This document shows, one piece after another, positions 26,599-35,334 of a stretch of DNA of 44,717 nt. Under the pieces are notes generated by a model that made no database searches, was not told the DNA's origin, and saw only the letters and a list, made by a program, of their open reading frames with translations. The stretch lies in assembly GCA_030054175.1 (NCBI GenBank), contig JASGCM010000023.1, positions 1 through 44,717 on the forward strand, given 5' to 3'. Source of the DNA: Alphaproteobacteria bacterium (GTDB taxonomy: Bacteria > Pseudomonadota > Gammaproteobacteria > Burkholderiales > Burkholderiaceae_C). How positions within the stretch are numbered: the stretch's first letter is position 1; each line of letters begins with the position of its first letter. Position numbers and translations under genes: made by a program.

Positions 26599-27293
26599 AA
26601 CAGATGGCCTTGGACATCGGCTTGGCTGCCAGTCCCAGCCTGAACAGTTTTTTCCCGGGACCCAACCGCGAGGCCTTCGAGCACTTGCGCTTGTGGGTGT
26701 CGCATGCGGCCCGCTCACCGGTGCCGACCTATTTGTGGGGTGAAAGCGGCAGCGGTAAGACCCATTTGTTGCGGGCGGTGGCGCATTGGCTGGCTCAAAG
26801 CGGCCAAAGCGTTGGCTGGCTTGACGCCGGGGTCGCCGAGCCCGGCCCCTTCGACCCGGCGTGGGAAGTGGTGGTCATGGACGATGTAGACGAGTTCAGC
26901 GCTGTGCAGCAGCACGCTGCATTCAATTGGTTCGTTCACGCCATGGCACCCACTCAGGGTCGCCAGCGCTGGGTCTTGGCTGCCGGGGCGGTGCCGACCA
27001 GCCATCTGCCCTTGCGCGAAGACCTGCGCACCCGCCTGGGTTGGGGCCATGTGTTCCAATTGAAGGTGATGGACGACTCGCAACGCCGCGCGGTCTTGCG
27101 CCAGCAGGCCGAAGCCCGAGGTATCTTCTTGAAAGACGAGGTCATGGATTACATCCTGAACCGTTTCAGTCGGGACTTGGGCAGCCTGATGGGTTTGCTC
27201 GACCAGTTGGACCAATACGCCCTGCGCGAACAGAGGGCGATCACCATACCCCTGATCAAATCGATGTTGCAAGACAAGGAAGACACCCCATGA
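26595..27293 (+). CDS. hda: DnaA regulatory inactivator Hda
   Basis: 232 aa DnaA-like AAA+ protein. With the DNA-loaded sliding clamp it stimulates ATP hydrolysis by DnaA to prevent re-initiation. The N-terminal QMALDI fits the clamp-binding motif (QLxLPL type). Walker A is GESGSGKT at residues 49-56 and Walker B is VVVMDDVDEF. Sensor-type DLRTRLGWGHVFQL and the C-terminal lid follow. The DnaA DNA-binding domain IV is absent, which separates Hda from DnaA. The ATG at 26595 overlaps the AI-2E stop by 4 bp. The in-frame ATG at 26547 lies inside the upstream gene and is unlikely. Confidence 0.92.
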   Translation: MKQMALDIGLAASPSLNSFFPGPNREAFEHLRLWVSHAARSPVPTYLWGESGSGKTHLLRAVAHWLAQSGQSVGWLDAGVAEPGPFDPAWEVVVMDDVDEFSAVQQHAAFNWFVHAMAPTQGRQRWVLAAGAVPTSHLPLREDLRTRLGWGHVFQLKVMDDSQRRAVLRQQAEARGIFLKDEVMDYILNRFSRDLGSLMGLLDQLDQYALREQRAITIPLIKSMLQDKEDTP

Positions 27294-27967
27294 AAACCCG
27301 CTTGGCCTTGTTTGACCTGGACCATACTTTGCTGCCCATCGACTCCGATTACGCCTGGGGCCAGTTCACCATCGACTTGGGTTGGACCGACCCGATCGAG
27401 TTTGGCCGACGAAATGACGAGTTTTACGCCCAGTACCAGGCCGGCACTCTCGACATTCACGCCTATGTCCGCTTCGCCACCGAGGCCTTTCGCCTGCGTG
27501 GCCCTGCACAAGCGCAGTCCGCCCACCAGCGTTTCATGCGCGAGGTCATCGAGCCGGCCATCCGGCCCAAGGCGCTGGATCTCATCGAGCGTCACCGCAG
27601 CGCCGGCGACCGCTTGCTGGTCATCACCGCCACCAACGAGTTCGTGACCCGCCCGGTGGTGGAGCGTCTGGGGGTGCCCGAGATGATTGCGGTCGAACTC
27701 GAGCGCGACGCCAACGGGTGGTACAGTGGCGAAGTCAAGGGCGTGCCCTCGATGCGCGAAGGCAAGGTGCAGCGACTAAACCAGTGGTTGCAATCGCAAG
27801 GGCTGAGCTGGGACGGCATCGATGCCACTTTTTACTCGGACTCGACGAACGATCTGCCTCTGCTGTCCTTGGTGCAGCACCCGGTGGCCACCAACCCGGA
27901 CGCGCGATTGCGCGAACATGCCCGCCAACACGGCTGGCCCATTCTTGAACTGTTTGAGCGCGAATGA
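27290..27967 (+). CDS. HAD-IB family phosphatase
   Basis: 225 aa haloacid-dehalogenase-type hydrolase of subfamily IB (phosphoserine-phosphatase-like). Nucleophile and acid are Asp9 and Asp11 in FDLDHTLLP. Motif II is the Thr of VITATNEF. Motif III/IV is covered by the Lys of REGKVQRL and by YSDSTNDLPLL. A substrate cannot be assigned, and phosphoserine or histidinol phosphate are possibilities. It overlaps hda and pcnB by ATGA at both ends. This hda-HAD-pcnB order is conserved in Burkholderiales. Confidence 0.9.
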   Translation: MKTRLALFDLDHTLLPIDSDYAWGQFTIDLGWTDPIEFGRRNDEFYAQYQAGTLDIHAYVRFATEAFRLRGPAQAQSAHQRFMREVIEPAIRPKALDLIERHRSAGDRLLVITATNEFVTRPVVERLGVPEMIAVELERDANGWYSGEVKGVPSMREGKVQRLNQWLQSQGLSWDGIDATFYSDSTNDLPLLSLVQHPVATNPDARLREHARQHGWPILELFERE

Positions 27968-29454
27968 TCAAAACCTTCATCCGACGTCTGATCGGAAAGT
28001 CCGAAGCGTCTGACCGACCCAGCTTCGGCAAACGTCAAAGCGTACCCGTCAGCGTGCACCACATCGACCCCGCTTTGGTCGATGAGCGTGCCTTGCAGGT
28101 GGTGCAAACTTTGCAAGAGCGGGGCTACCAAGCCTATATCGTGGGCGGTGCCGTGCGTGATTTGCTTTTGGGTTTGCGTCCCAAAGATTTCGATGTCGCT
28201 ACCAACGCCACCCCCGAGCAAGTCAAAGGCTTGTTTCGACGTGCCTTCATCATTGGACGGCGTTTTCGGATCGTCCATGTGGTCTATGGCCGAGGCCGCG
28301 AGCACGAAGTGATCGAGGTGTCGACCTTCCGCGCCTATTTGGACAACGCCACCGCCGAGACTGTCAGCGGCAACGAGCGCACCGCCAAGGGCGAATTAGC
28401 GCGAATGCAGCATGCGGTTGACGCCAGTGGCCGGGTCTTGAGGGACAACGTTTGGGGATCTCAGGACGAGGATGCCACCCGGCGTGACTTCACCGTCAAT
28501 GCGATGTATTACGACCCGCGCACCCAAGAAGTGATCGATTACCACAAGGGTTTCGAAGACGCCCGAAAACGGGTACTGCGGATGATTGGTGACCCGCAAG
28601 CGCGCTACCGTGAAGATCCGGTGCGCATCATCCGCGCCATTCGTTTCTCGGCCAAACTCGCCGCTTTGGGTTTCAAGATCGAGACCCGAACCGCTGCCCC
28701 TATTCGCAAATCACTCGACTTGTTGGCCGATGTGCCTCAAAGCCGAATGTTCGACGAAATGCTCAAACTCTTGCAGACCGGTCATGCGTTGGCCAGCATC
28801 GACCAACTCAGGGCCTTGGGCGTGTCGCGAGGCATTTACCCCTTACTTGACTTGGTGGTGGAGCGTTCGGGGGATCCCTTTGTGTTAGCCGCTTTGCAAG
28901 ACACTGACCGCCGCGTGGGCGAGGGCAAGCCGGTGGCCCCCAGCTTTTTGTTGGCCTGCGTGCTGTGGTCCGATGTGCGAGAAGCCTGGAAGGCACATCG
29001 CAGCCAACAACCCCCCATTCCGGCTTTGCAGGCGGCCATCGACCAAGTTTTTGACGCCCGCATCGGTGATGTGTCCGGGCGCGGCAAGTTGGCAGCCGAC
29101 ATGCGCGAGATTTGGATGATGCAACCGCGCTTTGACAAGCGGGTCGGCAATGGACCCATGACGCTGGTGATGTTGGCGCGTTTTCGCGCCAGCTTCGATT
29201 TCATGCGACTGCGTGCCGATGTCGCAGAAGTGGATGAGGCTTTGGCCGATTGGTGGCAAACCTTCAGCCAGGCCGACGAACCCGAGCGCGAGGACATGCT
29301 GGCTCAAGTCCGTCAAACCACTGCTGCGCGGCCACGCTCTGCACCCGTCGACGCCGCTGACGAGGGCGGTTTGGGAGAGGCGCCTAAACGCCGCAGGCGT
29401 CGGCGCCGCAAGTCCTCTGACGGGGGTGGGGACGGGAGCGCCCCGCCGGCATGA
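27964..29454 (+). CDS. pcnB: Poly(A) polymerase I
   Basis: 496 aa template-independent RNA 3'-adenylating enzyme that marks RNAs for decay. The class II nucleotidyltransferase head carries IVGGAVRDLLLG and KDFDVATNATPE, with the catalytic Asp pair. RRFRIVHVVYG and the RRDFTVNAMYYD segment are also family-typical and separate it from CCA-adding enzyme. The C-terminal 30 residues are strongly basic (RRRRRRRKSS after PKRR), fitting RNA binding. Both ends overlap neighbouring genes by 4 bp. A short linker at residues 14-30 (SEASDRPSFGKRQ) is poorly conserved. Confidence 0.95.
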   Translation: MIKTFIRRLIGKSEASDRPSFGKRQSVPVSVHHIDPALVDERALQVVQTLQERGYQAYIVGGAVRDLLLGLRPKDFDVATNATPEQVKGLFRRAFIIGRRFRIVHVVYGRGREHEVIEVSTFRAYLDNATAETVSGNERTAKGELARMQHAVDASGRVLRDNVWGSQDEDATRRDFTVNAMYYDPRTQEVIDYHKGFEDARKRVLRMIGDPQARYREDPVRIIRAIRFSAKLAALGFKIETRTAAPIRKSLDLLADVPQSRMFDEMLKLLQTGHALASIDQLRALGVSRGIYPLLDLVVERSGDPFVLAALQDTDRRVGEGKPVAPSFLLACVLWSDVREAWKAHRSQQPPIPALQAAIDQVFDARIGDVSGRGKLAADMREIWMMQPRFDKRVGNGPMTLVMLARFRASFDFMRLRADVAEVDEALADWWQTFSQADEPEREDMLAQVRQTTAARPRSAPVDAADEGGLGEAPKRRRRRRRKSSDGGGDGSAPPA

Positions 29455-29918
29455 GATCGGCTGTGACCGCTTGGGTCGCCTTGGGGGCCAACTTGGGCCA
29501 GGCGATCGAACAAGTACGGTGGGGCATTGAGGCCCTGGCCAGGGTATCCGGCATAGACCAAGTCGAGTCTTCGCGTCTGTACCGAAGCGCACCCCATCAA
29601 GCTCAGGGCCCGGACTTCATTAACGCCGTGGTGCGCTTGCAAACGCAATTGAGCGCACCGCAATTGCTCGACGCCTTGCAGGCTTTGGAACAACAGGCCG
29701 GTCGGCAACGCCCCTACCACCACGCCCCGCGCACCCTCGATCTCGATTTGCTTTTTTATGGTGATGCCCGTTTAGACAGTCCACGCCTGACGGTGCCTCA
29801 TCCGCGCTGGGCACAACGTGCCTTCGTGCTGCGTCCTTTGGCCGACGTCTCTCCCGAGCGCGTCAGCTCAGAGGCTTTACGCCTCGTGTCTGATCAACCC
29901 ATAGAACCCATCGAGTGA
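29451..29918 (+). CDS. folK: HPPK: 2-amino-4-hydroxy-6-hydroxymethyldihydropteridine diphosphokinase
   Basis: 155 aa folate-pathway enzyme that transfers diphosphate from ATP to hydroxymethyldihydropterin. It begins VTAWVALGANLGQ and contains PDFINAVVRLQT, the signature RTLDLDLLFYGD, and HPRWAQRAFVLRPLADV, with the metal-binding Asp pair intact. The length is normal. Its ATG overlaps the pcnB stop as ATGA, and the DUF486 gene starts 4 bp after its stop. Confidence 0.95.
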   Translation: MRSAVTAWVALGANLGQAIEQVRWGIEALARVSGIDQVESSRLYRSAPHQAQGPDFINAVVRLQTQLSAPQLLDALQALEQQAGRQRPYHHAPRTLDLDLLFYGDARLDSPRLTVPHPRWAQRAFVLRPLADVSPERVSSEALRLVSDQPIEPIE

Positions 29919-29922
29919 CCCC

Positions 29923-30285
29923 ATGAACTGGTTTGCCCAAATCCATCCCGTGGTCTTGAGCGTGGCCATGCTGGCCGTTGCCAATGTGTTCATGACTTTT
30001 GCCTGGTATGGCCACTTGCGCCACCAGTCCGGCACGGTCTGGTACGTGGCCGCACTGGTCAGTTGGGGCATCGCTTTATTTGAATACCTCATTCAAGTGC
30101 CTGCCAACCGCATCGGACATGGGGCCGGCTTGAGCGTGGGGCAGTTGAAGAGCATCCAGGAGGTGGTCACCTTGATCGTTTTTGTGCCGTTTGCGCTCTT
30201 TTTTCTCAAAGAACCGCTGAAACTCGATTACCTCTGGGCGGGTTTGTGTCTCATCGGCGCGGTGTACTTCGTTTTTCGTCAGTAA
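29923..30285 (+). CDS. DMT-family small membrane protein (DUF486)
   Basis: 120 aa with four membrane helices (about residues 9-28, 42-60, 73-92 and 98-116). The DUF486 hallmarks TFAWYGHL, SWGIALFEYLIQVPANRIGH and LKSIQEVVTL are present. It is predicted to be related to small multidrug-resistance and drug/metabolite transporters, with no proven substrate. It is the last gene of the AI-2E-hda-HAD-pcnB-folK run by spacing (4 bp after folK). Confidence 0.9.
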   Translation: MNWFAQIHPVVLSVAMLAVANVFMTFAWYGHLRHQSGTVWYVAALVSWGIALFEYLIQVPANRIGHGAGLSVGQLKSIQEVVTLIVFVPFALFFLKEPLKLDYLWAGLCLIGAVYFVFRQ

Positions 30286-30364
30286 GGCGTGGTTTTCAGG
30301 GGTTACACTCGCCCCGTCTACGAGACCCTCGAAGTCTTGTCTTATTTGAAGAACGGAGAAGCCC

Positions 30365-31012
30365 ATGTTGTTTGGAAAACTGCTGCCCCGAGAGGGCAAC
30401 TTTTTTGACATGTTCAACCAACATGCAGAACGCATCGTTGAGGCGGCTCGGGCATTTGCCAACTTGGTCAAAAATTACAACGATCCGCATTTGCGTGACA
30501 AATACAACCAAGATGTGGACAACGCCGAGCGCGCTGCCGATCGGGTCACGCATGACGTTAACCGGGCCATCCACAAGACCTTCATCACGCCCATCGACCG
30601 TGAGCAGATCCACTCGCTGATCAACACCATGGACGATGTGGCCGACCTGATCCAAGACTCGGCCGAAACCATGGCCCTGTACGATGTGCGTCACATGACC
30701 GAAGAGATCACGCGCCTGACGGCTTTGGCGGTCAGTTGCTGCGAGCGCGTGCGCGATGCCGTGAAGTTGCTCGATCGCATCGCCGAACCGGCCACCGCCG
30801 AAGCAGCCCTGAAAACATGCGAGGAGATCGACCGCCTCGAATCCGACGCCGACAGAGTGATGCGCAGCGCCATGAGCAAGCTGTTCCGCGAAGAAGCCGA
30901 TGTGCGCGAGGTGATCAAACTCAAGGCCATTTATGAATTGCTCGAGACCATCACCGACAAGTGTGAGGACGTCGCCAACCTGATCGAGGGCATCGTCCTC
31001 GAAAACTCTTAA
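30365..31012 (+). CDS. DUF47 (PhoU-like) phosphate transport regulator
   Basis: 215 aa, all-helical, with the PhoU-like fold of the TIGR00153 family. It begins LPREGNFFDMFNQHAERI and contains DNAERAADRVTHDVNRAIHK and FITPIDREQIHSLINTMDDV, the family's most conserved block. These proteins are thought to modulate the low-affinity Pit transporter next door rather than the Pst/PhoR system. It is 14 bp upstream of the transporter gene, with a good Shine-Dalgarno sequence (CGGAGAAG) of its own. No Pho box was seen upstream. The 79-bp gap before it probably holds its promoter. Confidence 0.92.
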   Translation: MLFGKLLPREGNFFDMFNQHAERIVEAARAFANLVKNYNDPHLRDKYNQDVDNAERAADRVTHDVNRAIHKTFITPIDREQIHSLINTMDDVADLIQDSAETMALYDVRHMTEEITRLTALAVSCCERVRDAVKLLDRIAEPATAEAALKTCEEIDRLESDADRVMRSAMSKLFREEADVREVIKLKAIYELLETITDKCEDVANLIEGIVLENS

Positions 31013-31026
31013 AGCGAGACGCTGTC

Positions 31027-32040
31027 ATGGAGGCGGTTCCCATCGCTTTGTGGGTGGTGATTTTGCTGGTCGCCTTGGCCCTGCTGTTCGATTTCATGAA
31101 CGGCTTTCATGACTCCGCCAACTCGATTGCCACGGTGGTCTCGACTGGCGTTCTACGCCCCTCGCATGCGGTGTTGTTCGCTGCCTTTTTCAATTTCATC
31201 GCCATCTTTGTCTTCCACCTCAGCGTGGCGGCCACCATCGGCAAGGGCATCGTTCAGCCCGACGTGGTCGACACCCATGTGGTTTTTGGTGCGCTCACCG
31301 GGGCCATCACCTGGAACATCATCACGTGGTACTACGGCATACCCAGCAGTTCTTCGCACGCTCTGATCGGCGGCATCGTCGGGGCGGTCATTGCCAAGGT
31401 GGGGGCTGGCGCTTTGGTGGCCACCGGCATCATGCGCACCGTTGCCTTCATCTTTGTCTCGCCCGCCCTGGGCTTTTTGTTGGGCTCTTTGATGATGCTG
31501 GTGGTGGCCTGGATTTTCCGCCGCACCACGCCATCGCGCGTGGACAAATGGTTCCGTCGCCTGCAGCTGGTGTCGGCTGGGGCATACAGCTTGGGCCACG
31601 GCGGCAACGATGCTCAAAAAACCATTGGCATCATTTGGTTGTTGCTGATTGCCACGGGCTATGCTTCCTCTGCAGACGCCAGTCCGCCAGGCTGGGTCAT
31701 CATCAGCTGTTACGTGGCCATCGCCATGGGGACCATGTTTGGGGGGCGGCGCATCGTCAAAACCATGGGGCAGCGCATCACCAAGCTCAAACCAGTGGGC
31801 GGCTTTTGCGCCGAGACCGGAGGGGCGTTGACACTCTTTCTGGCCACCAGTCTGGGCATTCCGGTGTCGACCACCCATACCATCACCGGTGCCATTGTGG
31901 GCGTGGGTTCAACCCAGCGCGCCAGCGCGGTGCGTTGGGGCCTGGCTGGTAACATCATTTGGGCCTGGGTACTGACCATTCCAGCCAGCGCGTTCGTGGC
32001 CGCCATCGGTTACTGGGTCAGCTTGGCCCTTTACGATTGA
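31027..32040 (+). CDS. Inorganic phosphate transporter, PiT family
   Basis: 337 aa inner-membrane proton- or cation-coupled phosphate symporter (low-affinity, metal-phosphate type) with about ten helices. Signature repeats are intact: FDFMNGFHDSANSIATVV at residues 21-38 and GHGGNDAQKTIGI in the second half, plus the TSLGIPVSTTHTITGAIVG segment. The length (337 aa) is typical of the short PiT forms paired with DUF47. It is convergent with the TM2-like gene 30 bp away, with no obvious terminator between. Confidence 0.94.
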   Translation: MEAVPIALWVVILLVALALLFDFMNGFHDSANSIATVVSTGVLRPSHAVLFAAFFNFIAIFVFHLSVAATIGKGIVQPDVVDTHVVFGALTGAITWNIITWYYGIPSSSSHALIGGIVGAVIAKVGAGALVATGIMRTVAFIFVSPALGFLLGSLMMLVVAWIFRRTTPSRVDKWFRRLQLVSAGAYSLGHGGNDAQKTIGIIWLLLIATGYASSADASPPGWVIISCYVAIAMGTMFGGRRIVKTMGQRITKLKPVGGFCAETGGALTLFLATSLGIPVSTTHTITGAIVGVGSTQRASAVRWGLAGNIIWAWVLTIPASAFVAAIGYWVSLALYD

Positions 32041-32070
32041 CGGCTCAGGCGTCATGCGCTGTGGGCACAT

Positions 32071-32517
32071 TCACTGTGAAATTTTGCGCGCTTCCTCGAT
32101 TTGCACTTCAAAGTAACGCTGGATGCTGTAGACGATGCTTGACATGAGCACTGTTGTGCCCACCAGCAAGGCCAGCGCGATGGCACTGATCGTGAACCAA
32201 TTGCTGCGACCGGCGGGTGCGTCTTGCGCGACCTGCGGATTAAAGCGCACGTTCCATTGCTCAGCCGGCATCAGGCCGTAGACGATGGCATTGAGCGCGC
32301 AGGCGGCGAAACAAAAGCCAAAAATCGGAATCAGCCACCAACTCAGCACGTCGTCCACACCGAATTCGGCCACCCGCTCGAACCCCCAAATGCCCAAGGC
32401 GGTGGGAATGGGCAAGAGCCAACCCACAGTGTCCGAGAGGCCAAACAAATAAAAACGATGCAGGCCCAATGGCCCTCCGGCAAAGGCCAGCCAGGTGGCC
32501 AAGGTTTTGTTTTTCAT
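32071..32517 (-). CDS. TM2-domain-like membrane protein
   Basis: 148 aa. The N-terminus LATWLAFAGGPLGLHRFYLFG matches the TM2 domain's GxxGxHRFYxG pattern. It is followed by helices at roughly residues 27-45, 65-88 and 112-135. The C-terminal tail is charged. TM2 proteins have no general function assigned. The start at 32517 matches the beginning of the TM2 domain, while an in-frame ATG at 32568 would extend into the neighbouring gene. It is downstream of the GNAT gene on the same strand (7 bp between them), so co-transcription is likely. Confidence 0.8.
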   Translation of the reverse strand: MKNKTLATWLAFAGGPLGLHRFYLFGLSDTVGWLLPIPTALGIWGFERVAEFGVDDVLSWWLIPIFGFCFAACALNAIVYGLMPAEQWNVRFNPQVAQDAPAGRSNWFTISAIALALLVGTTVLMSSIVYSIQRYFEVQIEEARKISQ

Positions 32518-32524
32518 GGGGCGA

Positions 32525-33067
32525 TCATAAAGAAGGTGCCGAAACTTCCGTGGCTGGTAGGGATTCATCCCCCAGACCCAAAGGGCGCTGCATCAGAACC
32601 ACGTCCAACCAGCGGCCATGCTTCCAACCACTGGATTTCAACAGGCCGGTATGGGCGAAGCCCAAGGCCGCATGCAAACCGATCGAGGCCCGGTTGGTCG
32701 AGTCGCCAATCACGGCGATCATCTGGCGCCCGCCGACCAACTCAGAGCGAGCCACCAACTCGGCCAGCAACGCTCGGCCATGCCCTTTTCGGACCGCGTC
32801 TGGGGCCAGGTAGATCGAGTCTTCCAGGGTGTGTCGGTACGCTTGGCGGGGCCTAAAAGGCTGGGCATAGGCGAAACCCAGCACCTGATGGTCTACGCAC
32901 AGCACCAGGTGGGGCCAGCCCGCTTCTGTGACGGTCTGCCAGCGGCGGGTCATTTCCTCCAACGACGGAGGCTCGGTTTCAAAGGTGCCCGTGCCATGCA
33001 AAACATGGTGTCCGTAGATGGCGGCGATGGCGGGCAAATCGGTCGCAAGAGATGAGCGGATGATCAT
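32525..33067 (-). CDS. GNAT-family N-acetyltransferase (phosphinothricin acetyltransferase-like)
   Basis: 180 aa acetyl-CoA-dependent acetyltransferase. It begins MIIRSSLATDLPAIAAIYGHHV, as is usual for the PAT/MnaT group. The acetyl-CoA-binding motif A is VRKGHGRALLAELV and the late NRASIGLHAALGFAHTGLL segment is also typical. Members acetylate phosphinothricin, methionine sulfone or related amino acids, and the natural substrate here is unknown. The start at 33067 fits the family, and an in-frame upstream ATG at 33124 would overlap the rpsP promoter region. Confidence 0.88.
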   Translation of the reverse strand: MIIRSSLATDLPAIAAIYGHHVLHGTGTFETEPPSLEEMTRRWQTVTEAGWPHLVLCVDHQVLGFAYAQPFRPRQAYRHTLEDSIYLAPDAVRKGHGRALLAELVARSELVGGRQMIAVIGDSTNRASIGLHAALGFAHTGLLKSSGWKHGRWLDVVLMQRPLGLGDESLPATEVSAPSL

Positions 33068-33082
33068 GTGGCGCAAATGGTT

Positions 33083-33088
33083 TACAAT
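33083..33088 (+). promoter_or_regulatory. Candidate -10 element for the rpsP operon
   Basis: TACAAT lies 87 bp upstream of the rpsP ATG, in the divergent region between the GNAT gene and rpsP. The matching -35 (TGATCA at 33061-33066, 16 bp spacing) is poor, so the call is weak. Confidence 0.3.
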
Positions 33089-33174
33089 GATTGGTTTTCG
33101 GCGTGTCGCTGACCGGGTGGTCATGCGCGTGTCTCAAACGCTGGAAGAATTTTTACCACCCCAAGGATAACCCC

Positions 33175-33426
33175 ATGGTCGTCATTCGACTCTCCCGTGG
33201 CGGGGCCAAGGCCCGCCCGTTCTTCAATATCGTCGTTGCCGACAAACGTGACCGTCGTGACGGCCGCTTCATCGAGCGCATCGGGTTTTACAACCCCATT
33301 GCTGCCGAGGGCGAAGAGAGCATCCGTATCGCTCAAGACCGCCTGACCTACTGGAAGGGTGTTGGCGCGCAAAGCTCACCCACCGTAGACCGTCTGCTCA
33401 AGCAGACCGCCAAAAAAACCGCCTGA
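33175..33426 (+). CDS. rpsP: 30S ribosomal protein S16
   Basis: 83 aa. It begins [18 protein letters not shown] and contains [21 protein letters not shown], the S16 signature. AAGGA stands 9 bases before the ATG, which decides this start over an in-frame ATG at 33091. It is the first gene of the conserved rpsP-rimM-trmD-rplS operon. Confidence 0.97.
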   Translation: MVVIRLSRGGAKARPFFNIVVADKRDRRDGRFIERIGFYNPIAAEGEESIRIAQDRLTYWKGVGAQSSPTVDRLLKQTAKKTA

Positions 33427-33452
33427 CCTCTGAGGTCTGACTCAGACCGCCC

Positions 33453-34016
33453 ATGCAAGACGTACTCGAACCTGCTGATTTACCGACCGATGCGGTCGAA
33501 GTAGGGCGGGTGTTGGACGCTTGGGGCATCAAAGGCTGGGTCAAAATCCTGCCTTACAGCGCCTCGCCCGAGGCGCTTTTTTCTTGCCGGCGCTGGTATT
33601 TGTTGGCCAGCGAACGGGGTCTTCCGGCTTTCGATGGTGCCAGGATAGTGCGGGTGGCACAGGCGCGCGAGCATGGCGATAGCGTGGTGGCCCAATTCCA
33701 GGACTTGGCCGATCGAAATGGCGCCGAGGCGCTGCGCGGTTGCCGCATCTTCGTGCCCCGATCCAGTTTCCCCACGCCCCAACCCGACGAGTACTACTGG
33801 GTCGATCTGATGGGCTTAGAGGTCGTCAACAGAGAAGGCGCGGCCCTCGGACAGGTGCACGACCTGCTGTCGACTGGGCCGCAGACCGTGTTGGTCTTGC
33901 AGCAAACAGACGGTGAACAAACTCTAGAGCGCATGATTCCTTTCGTGTCCGCCTATGTCGATCAGGTTGATCTGCCTGGAAAGCGCATAGTGGTCGACTG
34001 GCAGGCCTACTACTGA
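33453..34016 (+). CDS. rimM: Ribosome maturation factor RimM
   Basis: 187 aa, needed for maturation of the 30S head domain and binding S19. The N-terminal RimM domain has VGRVLDAWGIKGWVKILPYS. The C-terminal PRC-barrel domain starts near YYWVDLMGLEV and ends IPFVSAYVDQVDL, all family-typical. The TGA stop overlaps the trmD start region by one base (TGATG). It follows rpsP by 26 bp. Confidence 0.95.
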   Translation: MQDVLEPADLPTDAVEVGRVLDAWGIKGWVKILPYSASPEALFSCRRWYLLASERGLPAFDGARIVRVAQAREHGDSVVAQFQDLADRNGAEALRGCRIFVPRSSFPTPQPDEYYWVDLMGLEVVNREGAALGQVHDLLSTGPQTVLVLQQTDGEQTLERMIPFVSAYVDQVDLPGKRIVVDWQAYY

Positions 34017-34771
34017 TGATGGTTAGAACGGCCATGCGCTATGACCTGATTACCCTGTTCCCTGATCTGATTGAGCCGTTCTTGCAAAACGGTGTCACCA
34101 GGCGGGCCTTTGAAGGCGGACTGATTCAAGTCAAGCTCTGGAACCCTCGTGATTTCGCCGAAGGCGCTTATCGACGCATTGACGATCGACCTTTTGGCGG
34201 TGGCCCGGGCATGGTGATGATGGCCGAGCCCTTGTTCCAATGCCTGCAGACCATACGGGCCGAGCGTGGGCAAAGCCGAGATCAAGCCCCTTTGGTTCTT
34301 TTTTCTCCGATCGGTGAAGCGCTCAGCCACCCGGTGGTTCAGCGTCACAGCCAGGGAATGGGGGCGTTGTTGTTGTGTGGTCGCTATGAGGGGATCGACC
34401 AGCGATTCATCGATTTGCATGTGGATCAGCAGATCAGCTTGGGCGATTTCGTCCTCTCGGGTGGGGAAATTCCGGCCTTGGCCTTGCTTGACGCCGTGGC
34501 CAGACTGCAGCCCGGGGTGTTGCACGACCCCGACAGCCACCAGCAAGATAGTTTCAACCCGGCCCTAGGGGGGCTGCTGGACTGTCCGCATTACACCCGT
34601 CCCGAGGTCTGGCAGGGGCAGGCGGTCCCCGAAGCCCTGCTCAGTGGTCACCATGCCCGCATAGAGCAGTGGCGACGCGCCCAAAGCTTGGCCCTGACCC
34701 AACGATTGCGTCCCGATCTATTGGTCCCGCACAAGGTCCCGGCCTCGGGGCTGGATGCCGCTGACAAATAA
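34016..34771 (+). CDS. trmD: tRNA (guanine-N1)-methyltransferase TrmD
   Basis: 251 aa SPOUT methyltransferase that makes m1G37 in tRNA and prevents frameshifting. MRYDLITLFPDLIEPFLQNG, the DDRPFGGGPGMVMM loop, LCGRYEGIDQRF and the trefoil-knot segment SLGDFVLSGGEIPAL are all classic, as is the Asp of HDPDSHQQDSF. Three ATGs could start it. The first (34016) overlaps the rimM stop, while the third (34034) gives the usual N-terminus. The difference is six residues. Confidence 0.96.
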   Translation: MMVRTAMRYDLITLFPDLIEPFLQNGVTRRAFEGGLIQVKLWNPRDFAEGAYRRIDDRPFGGGPGMVMMAEPLFQCLQTIRAERGQSRDQAPLVLFSPIGEALSHPVVQRHSQGMGALLLCGRYEGIDQRFIDLHVDQQISLGDFVLSGGEIPALALLDAVARLQPGVLHDPDSHQQDSFNPALGGLLDCPHYTRPEVWQGQAVPEALLSGHHARIEQWRRAQSLALTQRLRPDLLVPHKVPASGLDAADK

Positions 34772-34887
34772 GTGCTAAAATAATTGGTTTGGTTCCTCTA
34801 CTTGCCGCGGTTGGCACACCCGAATCACAATAGGCCGAAACCGCCCCTAGTGCAGCAGGCACGAACCAGAGATAAGCAGGAGTTTCC

Positions 34888-35265
34888 ATGAACCTGATTC
34901 AAACCCTCGAAAAAGAAGAAATGGCCCGTTTGGGTAAACACATTCCCGCGTTCGCCCCAGGCGATACCGTGATTGTCAATGTGAATGTGGTCGAAGGCAC
35001 CCGCAAGCGGGTGCAGGCCTACGAAGGTGTTGTGATTGCCAAGCGCAATCGCGGCCTCAACAGCGGCTTCACCGTGCGCAAGATCTCTTCCGGCGAAGGC
35101 GTCGAGCGTACCTTCCAAACCTACAGCCCGCTGATCGCCAGCATCGAAGTCAAGCGCCGTGGTGATGTGCGTCGTGCCAAGCTGTACTACCTGCGTCAGC
35201 GCAGCGGCAAGTCGGCTCGCATCAAGGAGAAGCTGGTTCACAAGTCGGCTCCCGCCGCTCAGTGA
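34888..35265 (+). CDS. rplS: 50S ribosomal protein L19
   Basis: 125 aa, located at the 30S-50S interface. It begins [20 protein letters not shown] and contains [37 protein letters not shown] family sequence and the C-terminal [14 protein letters not shown] segment. AGGAG lies 6 bases before the ATG. It follows trmD after 116 bp, longer than the other gaps of the operon, and may have an additional promoter there. It is followed by a strong terminator. Confidence 0.97.
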   Translation: MNLIQTLEKEEMARLGKHIPAFAPGDTVIVNVNVVEGTRKRVQAYEGVVIAKRNRGLNSGFTVRKISSGEGVERTFQTYSPLIASIEVKRRGDVRRAKLYYLRQRSGKSARIKEKLVHKSAPAAQ

Positions 35266-35289
35266 TCTGACCCCCTGTGGGTACCCAAT

Positions 35290-35321
35290 AAGCCGCCCTG
35301 AGACCCAGAGGCGGCTTTTTT
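35290..35321 (+). terminator. Rho-independent terminator after rplS
   Basis: AAGCCGCC (35290-35297) pairs with GGCGGCTT (35310-35317) around a 12-base loop, followed by TTTTTT (35316-35321). It closes the rpsP-rimM-trmD-rplS operon. Confidence 0.9.
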
Positions 35322-35334
35322 ATCGCTTTTGCTC

